The position numbers and the translations under genes are program-made. From NCBI RefSeq assembly GCF_018069895.1, contig NZ_JAGQDH010000001.1, forward strand, positions 529,269 to 593,268: DNA of 64,000 nucleotides, written 5' to 3'. Positions 1-8,229 of the stretch are shown here, piece after piece. Each line of letters starts with the position of its first letter. The first letter of the stretch is position 1. Source of the stretch: Roseovarius autotrophicus. Its GTDB lineage: Bacteria > Pseudomonadota > Alphaproteobacteria > Rhodobacterales > Rhodobacteraceae. The notes under the pieces were generated by a model. It was not told the origin of the DNA. It worked only from the letters and a program-made list of their open reading frames with translations, and made no database searches.

Positions 1-1
1 C

Positions 2-325
2 CGCCTGACCCATCTCGGCGTGGTCTCGACACCGCAGCCGCTGCTGGAGGCGGCGCAGGCGTTCGGCGCCACCAACCGTCAGACACTGTGGAAGGTCGAA
101 CTACCCTATGCCCTGCCGCAGATCATGGCGGGGCTGAATCAGACCATCATGCTGTCGCTCTCGATGGTGGTGATCGGCGCGCTTGTCGGCGCGGACGGCC
201 TCGGCGTGCCGGTGCTTCGGGCCATCAACACCGTCAACATCGCGCTCGGTTTCGAGGCGGGGCTGATGATCGTGGTGGTGGCCATCGTGCTCGACCGGAT
301 GTTGCGGATGGAGCACCGGAAATGA
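2..325 (+). CDS. choW: Glycine betaine/choline ABC transporter permease (3' part)
   Basis: Inner-membrane permease of a quaternary-amine (choline/glycine betaine) importer. Only the last 107 codons are present; the frame is open at the left edge, so the start lies outside the window. The EAA loop that docks onto the ATPase is visible (EAAQAFGATNRQTLWKVELP), followed by ALPQIMAGLNQTIM and the segment SMVVIGALVGADGLG that is typical of ProW/ChoW permeases, then a last hydrophobic helix. The stop overlaps the ATPase start by four bases (ATGA), which indicates translational coupling. Substrate choice between choline, betaine and carnitine cannot be read from this fragment; the MttB-like gene downstream favours betaine-type compounds. 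Confidence 0.85.
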   Translation, partial: RLTHLGVVSTPQPLLEAAQAFGATNRQTLWKVELPYALPQIMAGLNQTIMLSLSMVVIGALVGADGLGVPVLRAINTVNIALGFEAGLMIVVVAIVLDRMLRMEHRK

Positions 326-1362
326 GCACCACCGCTGTCCGTTTCAACCGCGTCTCCATCGTCTTCGGCGATGCGCCCGCACGCGCCCTGCCGCTGATGG
401 ACGAGGGAAGATCGCGCAGCGAAATCCAGCAGGCAACCGGGCAGGTTCTGGGCGTGCATGACAGCGATCTCAGCGTCTCCCCCGGAGAAATCCTTGTTCT
501 CATGGGGCTTTCCGGCTCTGGCAAGTCTACGCTCCTGCGCGCGGTCAACGGGCTCAACCCTGTGGTGCGCGGCCATGTGGAGATCCACGACGGCGACCGC
601 ATGGTCGATGTCACCCATGCCGACCCGGCCACCCTGCGCCGCTTGCGTCAGCATCATGTGGCGATGGTGTTCCAGCAGTTCGGCCTCTTGCCATGGCGAA
701 CGGTGGCCGAGAATGTGGGCCTGGGCCTCGAGTTGGCGGGCGTGCCGCACGCGGAGCGGGCCGAGCGGGTCAGCCGCCAGTTGGCGCTGGTCAACCTCTC
801 GGACTGGGCCACCCGCAAGGTGGGGGAACTCTCCGGCGGGATGCAGCAGCGCGTCGGCCTCGCCCGCGCCTTTGCCACCGAGGCCCCGATCCTTCTGATG
901 GACGAGCCGTTTTCCGCGCTCGACCCGCTCATCCGCACCCATCTTCAGGATGAACTCATCGACCTGCAAAAGAAACTCGGGCGCACCATCATCTTTGTCA
1001 GCCACGACCTTGACGAGGCGTTCAAGCTGGGCGACCGCATCGCCATCATGGAGGGGGGGCGCATCGTGCAATGCGGCACCCCGCAAGAGATCTTCACCGA
1101 TCCCGCCACCGCCTATGTGGCCGATTTCGTGGCCCACATGAACCCTTTGGGCGTGCTCGTCGCGCGCGATATGTTCGAGCCGGCGACCGGCACCCCTGCC
1201 GCCGCCCTCGAACGCAGCGTCCCGCCCGAGGCCACGATCCGCCAGGTGATGGAGGCAGCCCAGGGCCATGATGGACCCGTGGCCGTCATCGAGAAGGGCC
1301 AGCTTCTCGGTCAGATCACCCGCAACCGCATCCTGTCAAAATTGCTCGATCCGCGCGCCTGA
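322..1362 (+). CDS. choV: Quaternary-amine ABC transporter ATP-binding protein
   Basis: ATPase that powers uptake of glycine betaine/choline with the permease just upstream. The start ATG overlaps the permease stop (ATGA). The product has 346 residues, close to rhizobial ChoV and shorter than E. coli ProV. Walker A GLSGSGKST is at residues 62-70, the signature LSGGMQQR at 170-177, and Walker B ILLMDEPFSALD at 190-201. The N-terminal extension before the ATPase core (about 50 residues, with EGRSRSEIQQATG) is characteristic of the ProV/ChoV subfamily. The C-terminal 70 residues form a reduced CBS-like regulatory tail. A substrate-binding protein would be expected upstream of the window. The assignment is firm at family level; the exact substrate is inferred. 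Confidence 0.9.
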   Translation: MSTTAVRFNRVSIVFGDAPARALPLMDEGRSRSEIQQATGQVLGVHDSDLSVSPGEILVLMGLSGSGKSTLLRAVNGLNPVVRGHVEIHDGDRMVDVTHADPATLRRLRQHHVAMVFQQFGLLPWRTVAENVGLGLELAGVPHAERAERVSRQLALVNLSDWATRKVGELSGGMQQRVGLARAFATEAPILLMDEPFSALDPLIRTHLQDELIDLQKKLGRTIIFVSHDLDEAFKLGDRIAIMEGGRIVQCGTPQEIFTDPATAYVADFVAHMNPLGVLVARDMFEPATGTPAAALERSVPPEATIRQVMEAAQGHDGPVAVIEKGQLLGQITRNRILSKLLDPRA

Positions 1363-1434
1363 AAACGACGCACGTCGCAAACGTGACAGACAGGCGCGCG
1401 CGATTCGGCTTTCCTCGGATCAGAGGAGTTTGAG

Positions 1435-1524
1435 ATGGACCCACGCAGCAAGATCGCCCTTGTGATCCGAACCATTGGGGCGGAGCGGGGCCGGGCCGCG
1501 CGGGGGCGACCTGTGCGCACTTGA
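1435..1524 (+). CDS. Possible 29-residue leader ORF before the MttB-like gene
   Basis: A short ORF beginning MDPRSKIALVIRTIGAERG lies in the 205-base gap between choV and the methyltransferase gene. It has a well placed Shine-Dalgarno sequence (AGAGGAG, six bases before ATG), better than that of the methyltransferase itself. The second half is rich in Arg and Gly. I recognise no family. It could be a leader peptide, a small protein or a chance ORF. No other feature was seen in this gap apart from a short CGACG/CGTCG inverted repeat right after choV. Confidence 0.3.
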   Translation: MDPRSKIALVIRTIGAERGRAARGRPVRT

Positions 1525-1567
1525 CCGCGCAACAGATCCCCAACGCTTTTCAGGATTTCATCAAACC

Positions 1568-3106
1568 ATGACCTCCCCTGCCACGCGCCGTGCCGGCGGC
1601 CGCGCCGCCCGGCGCGAAGCCCGCGCGAATCCGCTTTCCGACACGCTGCGCCCGGTGCGCCCCGGCCTTGAGGGCGGCCTCTATCGCCCGCTCTCTGACG
1701 CGCAGATGACACGCATCCACGCCGCTGTTCTCGACGCACTCGAACAAATCGGCCTTGCCGACGCCCCGCCCTCGGGGGTGGATTACCTGACCGGCGCGGG
1801 GGCGATTCTGGGCGAGGACGGGCGGATACGCTTTCCGCGCGCGCTGATCGAGGACACGATCGCGCGCGCCAATCGCGGGATCACGCTTTTCGCCCGCGAC
1901 CCACACCACGACATGACGCTCTCGGGCACCCGCGTGCATTACGGCACGGCGGGGGCGGCGGTGCATCTGGTTGATGTGGCCACCGGCAACTACCGCGAAA
2001 GCACCGTGCAGGACCTGCACGACGCCGCGCGCATCGCCGACACGCTTGACAACATCCATTTCGTGCAGCGCCCCATGGTCTGCCGCGACATTCCCGACAA
2101 TCGAGAGATGGACCTCAATACGCTCTACGCCTGCTGCGCGGGCACCACCAAGCATGTCGGGACATCGTTTACCGAGGTGGGATTCGTCACCGATGCCTTC
2201 GAGATGCTGCACCTGATCGCGGGTGGCGAGGACAAGTGGCGCGAGCGGCCCTTCGTGAGCAATTCCAACTGCTTCGTCGTGCCGCCGATGAAATTCGCCA
2301 CCGAATCCTGTCTGGTGATGGAGGCCTGTATCGCGGGCGGGATGCCGATCCTGCTGCTCTCGGCCGGGCAGGCCGGGGCCACGGCACCTGCACCGATTGC
2401 CGGGGCCATCGTGCAGGCGACCGCCGAGTGCCTCGCGGGGCTGGTCTATGTCAACGCGGTCAGGCCGGGCCATCCGGCCATCTTCGGCACATGGCCCTTT
2501 GTCAGCGATCTGCGCACCGGGGCGATGTCGGGCGGATCGGGCGAGCAGGCATTGCTGACGGCGGGTTGCGCGCAAATGCACCACTTCTACGGCCTGCCAG
2601 GGGGTGCGGCAGCGGGGATCGCCGATGCCAAGCTGCCCGACATGCAGGCCGGATGGGAGCAGGCCACGTCGAACGTCATGGCGGGGCTGTCGGGGCTGAA
2701 CATGGTCTACGAGGCTGCAGGGATGCACGCCTCTCTTCTGGGGTTCTGCCACGAATCGCTCATTCTGGGCGATGACCTGATCGGGCAGGCGCTGCGTTGC
2801 GCGCGCGGAATCGAGGTGGACGAGGACACACTCAGCCTTGACGTAATCCGCGCCGCCTGTATCGGTGGCCCCGGCCATTACCTCGGTGCGCCGCAGACGC
2901 TGGCACGGATGCAGAGCGATTACCTCTATCCCACCTGCGCCAACCGCGCCTCGCCCAAGGAATGGGTCGAGCAGGGTCAGCCCGATCTCATCGCCACGGC
3001 GACAGCAAAGAAAGAGCGCATCCTCGCCACCCGCGCGCCCGCCCGCTTCGACCCCGAAACCGATGCAGCGATCCGGGCGCGGTTTCCGATCCATCTGGAG
3101 GCGTAA
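1568..3106 (+). CDS. Trimethylamine/betaine methyltransferase family protein (MttB superfamily, non-pyrrolysine)
   Basis: The 512-residue product matches the MttB superfamily of corrinoid-dependent methyltransferases, which take a methyl group from a quaternary or tertiary amine and pass it to a cobalamin protein. There is no in-frame TAG, so this is the pyrrolysine-free branch that includes glycine betaine methyltransferases (MtgB). Visible conserved stretches include GTAGAAVHLVDVATG, a Cys-rich TLYACCAGTTKHVG segment, and GGPGHYLG near the C-terminus. I chose ATG 1568; the open frame extends upstream to 1475 but with weak sequence, and the ribosome-binding site here is poor. The Arg-rich N-terminus (RRAGGRAARREARA) is a common feature of Rhodobacteraceae and rhizobial members. 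Co-orientation behind choWV suggests betaine catabolism. No corrinoid protein gene is in the window. Confidence 0.82.
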   Translation: MTSPATRRAGGRAARREARANPLSDTLRPVRPGLEGGLYRPLSDAQMTRIHAAVLDALEQIGLADAPPSGVDYLTGAGAILGEDGRIRFPRALIEDTIARANRGITLFARDPHHDMTLSGTRVHYGTAGAAVHLVDVATGNYRESTVQDLHDAARIADTLDNIHFVQRPMVCRDIPDNREMDLNTLYACCAGTTKHVGTSFTEVGFVTDAFEMLHLIAGGEDKWRERPFVSNSNCFVVPPMKFATESCLVMEACIAGGMPILLLSAGQAGATAPAPIAGAIVQATAECLAGLVYVNAVRPGHPAIFGTWPFVSDLRTGAMSGGSGEQALLTAGCAQMHHFYGLPGGAAAGIADAKLPDMQAGWEQATSNVMAGLSGLNMVYEAAGMHASLLGFCHESLILGDDLIGQALRCARGIEVDEDTLSLDVIRAACIGGPGHYLGAPQTLARMQSDYLYPTCANRASPKEWVEQGQPDLIATATAKKERILATRAPARFDPETDAAIRARFPIHLEA

Positions 3107-3151
3107 GGGGCGGCGGCGGGCGCTCAGGAACACAGCCGGTCAGAGCAGGGT

Positions 3152-3173
3152 GGAGCGCGCCTTGGCGCGCTCC
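3152..3173. terminator. Bidirectional hairpin between convergent mttB-like gene and ileS
   Basis: Perfect ten-base inverted repeat GGAGCGCGCC / GGCGCGCTCC with a two-base centre sits in the 78-base gap between two convergent genes. There is no T-run on either side, so it is a likely transcript-end structure rather than a classical intrinsic terminator. Confidence 0.55.
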
Positions 3174-3184
3174 CTTAGCCCCCC

Positions 3185-6094
3185 TCAGCCAAGCGCCTCG
3201 GAGCACCGCTTGCAGGTGCCGGGATGGGCGTGGGTGCCCACATCGGGCAGGATCTTCCAGCACCGCTGGCATTTCCTGCCCTCGGCGCGCTCGAACACCA
3301 CGCCGACAGTGTCCACCTCTGGCAGGCGGAACGCCTCTGGGGGGCGTGGATCGGCGGTGAGGATCAGGTCGGACGTGATGCAGACATCCGCGAAATCCAC
3401 CGATTTTAGCGCCTTGAGCATTTCGGCATCGCGCACATGGATAATAGGCGCGGCCTCGAGGCTTGCCCCGATCACCTTGTCGGTGCGCTGAACCTCCAGC
3501 GCCGCCGTCACCACGCGCCGCGCGGCTCGCACAACCGCCCATTTCGCCGCCAGCGGCTCGTCCAGCCAGTCTGCGGGGGTCTCGGGCATGTCGTTCAGGT
3601 GCACGGAGTTGTCCTCGCCCGGAAAGCGAGAAAGCCACACATCCTCCATCGTGAACACCAGCACCGGGGCGAGCCAGGTGGTCAGGCGCTGAAACACCAG
3701 ATCCATCACCGTGCGCGCGGCGCGGCGGCGCGCCGTGTCGCCGTCGCAATAGAGCGCGTCCTTGCGGATGTCGAAGTAGAACGCGCTTAGATCAAGCGTG
3801 CAGAAGTTGAAAAGTTGCTGAAAAACACCTTGAAAATCATAGATTTCATAGCCTTTTCTCACCTTGTGATCCAGCTCCGCCAGCCGGTGCAGCACCCACC
3901 GTTCAAGCTCGGGCATTTCGGCGGGCACGACCCGGTCGGCCTCCGAGAAATGCGACAGCGCGCCGAGCATGAAGCGCATCGTGTTGCGCAACCGGCGATA
4001 GCTGTCCGCGACGCCCTTGAGGATCTCCGGCCCGATCCGCAGATCGGCGGTGTAATCCGCCTGCGCCACCCAAAGCCGCAGGATATCGGCTCCGTATTGC
4101 TTGACCACCTCCTCGGGGGCCACGGTATTGCCGAGCGATTTGGACATCTTGTTGCCCTTCTCGTCCAGCGTGAAGCCATGGGTCAGCACACCGCGATAGG
4201 GCGCGTGCCCGATCGTGCCGCAGGCCTGCAACATCGAGGAATGGAACCAGCCCCGGTGCTGATCGGTGCCCTCCAGATAGAGGTCCGCGATTCCGTCCTC
4301 GGACCCATCCGCCCGGTCGCGCAGCACGAAGGCATGGGTGGAGCCGGAATCGAACCACACATCGAGAATGTCATCGACCTTGTGCCAGTCGTCCGGGTTG
4401 ACGATGCCCTCAAGGAACCGCTCCTTGGCGCCCTCTTTATACCAGGCGTCCGCGCCCTCTTGCTCGAAGGCCGCGAGGATGCGCGCGTTGACCTCTGCAT
4501 TCCGTAAAAGGTAATCGGAATCCGTTGGTTGCGCGCCGTTTTTCACAAAACAGGTGAGCGGCACACCCCAGGCACGCTGACGGCTCAGCACCCAGTCGGG
4601 CCGCGCCTCGATCATCGAGTAGAGCCGGTTGCGCCCGGTCTTGGGCGTCCATGTCACCAGCTCGTCAATCGAGCGCAGCGCGCGTTCGCGAATGGTCGTG
4701 CCGTAATCGTCCTGCCCGTCTCCCACCGCGCGGTCAATCGCCGCAAACCACTGCGGCGTGTTGCGATAGATCACGGGCGCCTTGGAGCGCCATGAATGCG
4801 GATAGCTGTGCTTGATCTTGCCGCGCGCCAGCAGCCCGCCAACCTCGATCAACTTGTCGATCACGGCCTTGTTGGCGTTGCCCTCTTTGCCCTTGCGATC
4901 AAGGATGAACTTGCCGCCAAAAAACGGCAGATCGGGCCGGAAAGAGCCGTCATCCATCACGTTGTAGGTGATGACCTGCCCCAACATCCCCAGATCGCGG
5001 TAAAGTTCGTATTCCTCCATCCCGTGCGAGGGCGCGCAATGCACGAATCCGGTGCCCTCCTCGTCAGTCACGAAATCGGCAGCTCGGAAATCGCGCAGAT
5101 CGTCCCATTCGCCGTTTGAGCCTTCGGCCCCGGCAAGCGGGTGGCGCAGCGACAGGCGCCCAAGCTCATCGCTCGTCACATCGCGGAGCCTGCGATACAT
5201 GCCATCCGATAGCCGCGCGCGGGTCATGATATCCTCGGCACGGGCATCAGCGAGGATGAAACGATCCCCCACCGAGGCCCAACATTCCTCGGGCGTGGCG
5301 GTCACTTCATAGAGACCGTAGGAAATCGCCTCTCCATAGACCACCGCCTTGTTGGAGGGCATGGTCCAGGGCGTCGTGGTCCAGATCACCACATGGGCGT
5401 TCTCCAGATCACCCGCCCCCTGATGCACCCGAAACTTCACCCAGACCGTGAAGCTCTCCTTGTCGTGATACTCCACCTCCGCCTCGGCCAGAGCGGTCTT
5501 TTCGATCGGCGACCACATCACGGGCTTTGACCCCTGATAGAGCACGCCGGTCATCAGGAATTTCTGAAATTCCTCCGCGATGATCCGCTCGGCGCGGAAA
5601 TCCATCGTCAGATACGGGCGATCCCAACAGCCGGTGATCCCCAGCCGCTTGAACTCCTCGCGCTGGATGTCGATCCAGCCTTCAGCGAACTTGCGGCATT
5701 CCTGCCGGAAATCGACGATATCGACCTCGTCCTTGTTCTTGCCCTTGGTGCGGTATTGCTCCTCGATCTTCCATTCGATCGGCAGACCGTGGCAATCCCA
5801 GCCGGGGATATAGCGCGCGTCGCGGCCCATCATCTGCTGCGAGCGCACCACCATATCCTTGAGGATCTTGTTCAGCGCATGACCGATATGCAGATGCCCG
5901 TTGGCATAGGGCGGGCCATCATGGAGCGTGAAGGGCTTGCGGGTTTGTGCCTTCTCCCGCAGCCGCTCATATACCCCGATCCGCGCCCACCGTTCCAGCC
6001 ACTCTGGCTCGCGCTGCGGCAGGCCCGCGCGCATCGGAAAATCGGTTTCGGGCAGGTTGAGCGTGTCCTTGTAATCGGGCAGGTCGGCGCACAT
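3185..6094 (-). CDS. ileS: Isoleucine--tRNA ligase
   Basis: Class I aminoacyl-tRNA synthetase that charges tRNA-Ile in the cytoplasm. The product has 969 residues. The HIGH motif is at residues 69-72 (within PPYANGHLHIGHALNK) and KMSKS at 649-653. The editing domain lies between them, and a C-terminal zinc ribbon holds two cysteine pairs (CQRCW and CKRC) in the last 30 residues. The start matches relatives (DYKDTLNLPETDFPMRAGLP near the N-terminus). Length and motifs are typical of the bacterial type with the zinc finger. The gene is monocistronic here: it converges on the MttB-like gene and diverges from the truncated haemoglobin gene across a 214-base spacer in which I saw no further gene. 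Confidence 0.97.
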   Translation of the reverse strand: MCADLPDYKDTLNLPETDFPMRAGLPQREPEWLERWARIGVYERLREKAQTRKPFTLHDGPPYANGHLHIGHALNKILKDMVVRSQQMMGRDARYIPGWDCHGLPIEWKIEEQYRTKGKNKDEVDIVDFRQECRKFAEGWIDIQREEFKRLGITGCWDRPYLTMDFRAERIIAEEFQKFLMTGVLYQGSKPVMWSPIEKTALAEAEVEYHDKESFTVWVKFRVHQGAGDLENAHVVIWTTTPWTMPSNKAVVYGEAISYGLYEVTATPEECWASVGDRFILADARAEDIMTRARLSDGMYRRLRDVTSDELGRLSLRHPLAGAEGSNGEWDDLRDFRAADFVTDEEGTGFVHCAPSHGMEEYELYRDLGMLGQVITYNVMDDGSFRPDLPFFGGKFILDRKGKEGNANKAVIDKLIEVGGLLARGKIKHSYPHSWRSKAPVIYRNTPQWFAAIDRAVGDGQDDYGTTIRERALRSIDELVTWTPKTGRNRLYSMIEARPDWVLSRQRAWGVPLTCFVKNGAQPTDSDYLLRNAEVNARILAAFEQEGADAWYKEGAKERFLEGIVNPDDWHKVDDILDVWFDSGSTHAFVLRDRADGSEDGIADLYLEGTDQHRGWFHSSMLQACGTIGHAPYRGVLTHGFTLDEKGNKMSKSLGNTVAPEEVVKQYGADILRLWVAQADYTADLRIGPEILKGVADSYRRLRNTMRFMLGALSHFSEADRVVPAEMPELERWVLHRLAELDHKVRKGYEIYDFQGVFQQLFNFCTLDLSAFYFDIRKDALYCDGDTARRRAARTVMDLVFQRLTTWLAPVLVFTMEDVWLSRFPGEDNSVHLNDMPETPADWLDEPLAAKWAVVRAARRVVTAALEVQRTDKVIGASLEAAPIIHVRDAEMLKALKSVDFADVCITSDLILTADPRPPEAFRLPEVDTVGVVFERAEGRKCQRCWKILPDVGTHAHPGTCKRCSEALG

Positions 6095-6308
6095 GGGGGC
6101 GTCCTTCGTCAGGTCTTGGGATATTGGGAGAGAGGCGGCGCGATCGCTCCAACGCCTTGTCCCGGCAGCTCGACTTGGTCAGAGCGCCGGGCATGTAATT
6201 CGAATGATGATCGCGGCACGGTGCGTCATGGCCCGCGTTATAGGCGCGCGCTCGCCAAGCGTCCAGAGGGGGATTGCCACGCCGCGCGCGACGCGCCACA
6301 TAAGCGCC

Positions 6309-6719
6309 ATGAACACCGCCCTGCCCCCGCGTTTTCCCATCACCCGACCCGAGATCGCGCGGGTGATCGCGGCCTTCTACACCGCCGTGCGCGCCCATCC
6401 CGGCCTTGGCCCGGTCTTTGCCGTCCATGTCACCGACTGGCCCGCGCATGAGGCGAAGATCACCGATTTCTGGGCCAGCACGATCCTGCACGAACGCTGC
6501 TATGACGGCTCTCCGATGGCGGCGCATGTGAACGCGCGCAATGTTCAGCCGGGCATGTTCTCGACCTGGCTGGCGCTGTTCGATGCCGTTCTGGCGCGCG
6601 AACTGTCGCCCGATCAGGCCACCGCATGGTCGGCGCTGGCGCATCGTATCGGGCGGTCCTTGCGCGCGGGCGTTGTGGATCGCAGCACCCATCCCGGCGG
6701 CGTGCCGAAGCTACGATAA
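6309..6719 (+). CDS. Group III truncated haemoglobin
   Basis: Small haem protein (136 residues) of the truncated globin group III family, which binds O2/NO and is usually linked to NO or oxygen chemistry. The N-terminal PPRFPITRPEIARVIAAFYTAVRAHPGLGPVF helix pair is present in outline, with the conserved W before KITDFW, and the PMAAH segment that carries the proximal histidine. Group III members lack the glycine motifs of groups I and II, as here. It is a single gene, divergent from ileS, and ends one base before the convergent GntP permease. No NO-responsive site was identified upstream, so the physiological role is open. Confidence 0.82.
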   Translation: MNTALPPRFPITRPEIARVIAAFYTAVRAHPGLGPVFAVHVTDWPAHEAKITDFWASTILHERCYDGSPMAAHVNARNVQPGMFSTWLALFDAVLARELSPDQATAWSALAHRIGRSLRAGVVDRSTHPGGVPKLR

Positions 6720-6720
6720 C

Positions 6721-8079
6721 TCAGAAGGCACCCAGAACCGTCCCCAGCCCGATGATCAGTGCGCAGGCCAGCACCGGGCCGATGACCGCCACCATGAAGA
6801 TATCGCCATAGGCTTGCCGATGGCTCATCCCGCAGATGCCCAGCAGCGTGATCACCGCGCCATTGTGCGGCAGGGTGTCAAGGCCCCCGGTCGCCACCGC
6901 TACCACCCGGTGCAGAAGCGCCGGATCGACACCCTGCACCGCCGCCTCGGCCAGCATCGCGACCCCCAGCACGTCAAGCGCGATCGACATGCCCCCCGAG
7001 GCCGAGCCGGTGATCCCGGCAAGCGCGCTTGACGACAGCGCCGCCGAGATCAGCACATTGCCCCCCGACAGCCCGTCGAGACTGGCCCGCAGGATCTCGA
7101 AGCCCGGCAAGGTGGCGATGACCGCGCCAAAGCCCACAAGGCTCGCAGTATTGAAAAGCGGCAAGAGCGCGGCCTCGGCCCCCTTGTTGAGCGCCTGCAT
7201 GACCTGTGGCGGGCGCGTGGCCAGAAGCGCCAGCACCAGCGCCACGCTCAGCGCCGCGATCACGGACCAGAGGCCCTTGACCCGCGCCAGATCGGTCTCG
7301 CCATAAAGCGGGAGCGCCAGATAGCCGGTGTCGAGCGCGGGCAGGATGGCAACGCCCATGGCCAGCGTCACCACCGCCACCGACAGGATCGGCAACGCCG
7401 CGCGCCAGAGCGGCAGAGTGCCTTGCGCCGCCCCGCCCTCGGGCCGCGCGGGCGCGTCCTCGCCTGCCAGCCAGCGCGCGCGCAGACGCAGCCAGACCAT
7501 GCCCAAGCCCAGCATCACAAGCGCCGCGATTACCCCCAGCCCCGGTGCGGCAAAGGGCGTGGTGCCGAAGGTGGCCATCGGGATCGCGTTCTGAATCGAC
7601 GGCGTGCCGGGCAGCGCCGTCATGGTAAACGTGAAGGCCCCCAAAGCGATGGTCGCCGGGATAAGGCGCGCGGGCAACCCCGTCTCGGCGAAGAGCGCGC
7701 GCGCCAGCGGCCAGGCGGCAAAGGCCACCACGAAAAGCGACACGCCGCCATAGGTCAGCACCGCGCAGGCCAGCACCAGCGCCAGAATGGCATTGCCCGC
7801 ACCAAGCGCACCTGCGATGGCCGTGGCGATGCGCTGCGCCGCGCCCGAGACCTCCATCACCCGGCCGAAAAGTGCGCCCAGCAGGAACAGCGGAAAGAAG
7901 GCCACCACAAACCCCCCCGCCGCCTCCATGAACACCTGCGTATAGCCCGCCAACACCGGCGCGCCCGACAGCGCCGCCACCAGCGCCGCCAGCACCGGGG
8001 CCAGCACCAGCACCGACACCCCTGCCCAGGCCCCCGCGATCAGCAGGCCAAGCGCCACAAGGATGAGAAGAACCGCCAT
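6721..8079 (-). CDS. GntP-family permease
   Basis: Polytopic inner-membrane transporter (452 residues, about 12-14 hydrophobic segments) of the gluconate:H+ symporter (GntP) family, which also includes 3-hydroxybutyrate and other hydroxyacid permeases. Typical GntP features are the internal motif GSASGGMSIALDVLG followed by PALLHRVVAVATGGLDTLPHNGAVITLL, and ALPGTPSIQNAIP in the first half. The open frame runs upstream to 8220, but that extension is Arg/Cys-rich and not membrane-like; ATG 8079 starts directly at the first helix, so I chose it. Upstream lie 150 non-coding bases. No enzyme gene nearby indicates the substrate. Confidence 0.8.
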   Translation of the reverse strand: MAVLLILVALGLLIAGAWAGVSVLVLAPVLAALVAALSGAPVLAGYTQVFMEAAGGFVVAFFPLFLLGALFGRVMEVSGAAQRIATAIAGALGAGNAILALVLACAVLTYGGVSLFVVAFAAWPLARALFAETGLPARLIPATIALGAFTFTMTALPGTPSIQNAIPMATFGTTPFAAPGLGVIAALVMLGLGMVWLRLRARWLAGEDAPARPEGGAAQGTLPLWRAALPILSVAVVTLAMGVAILPALDTGYLALPLYGETDLARVKGLWSVIAALSVALVLALLATRPPQVMQALNKGAEAALLPLFNTASLVGFGAVIATLPGFEILRASLDGLSGGNVLISAALSSSALAGITGSASGGMSIALDVLGVAMLAEAAVQGVDPALLHRVVAVATGGLDTLPHNGAVITLLGICGMSHRQAYGDIFMVAVIGPVLACALIIGLGTVLGAF

Positions 8080-8229
8080 GCCGCACCCCACTTTTTCTGC
8101 AGCGCAGCATAACGAATAACGACTCGGGTTGCCAGCCAGTAACCGACGCCCGCAGCCGGAAAACCCGCGCCTCTCGTCGTCGCCGCAAGAGAAGTCCCGG
8201 CCCGGCGGCCGGGCGGACAAATGGGCGCG

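Noticed and set aside
1568..3106. Pyrrolysine-type trimethylamine methyltransferase
   Set aside because: There is no in-frame TAG, so the gene belongs to the pyrrolysine-free branch.
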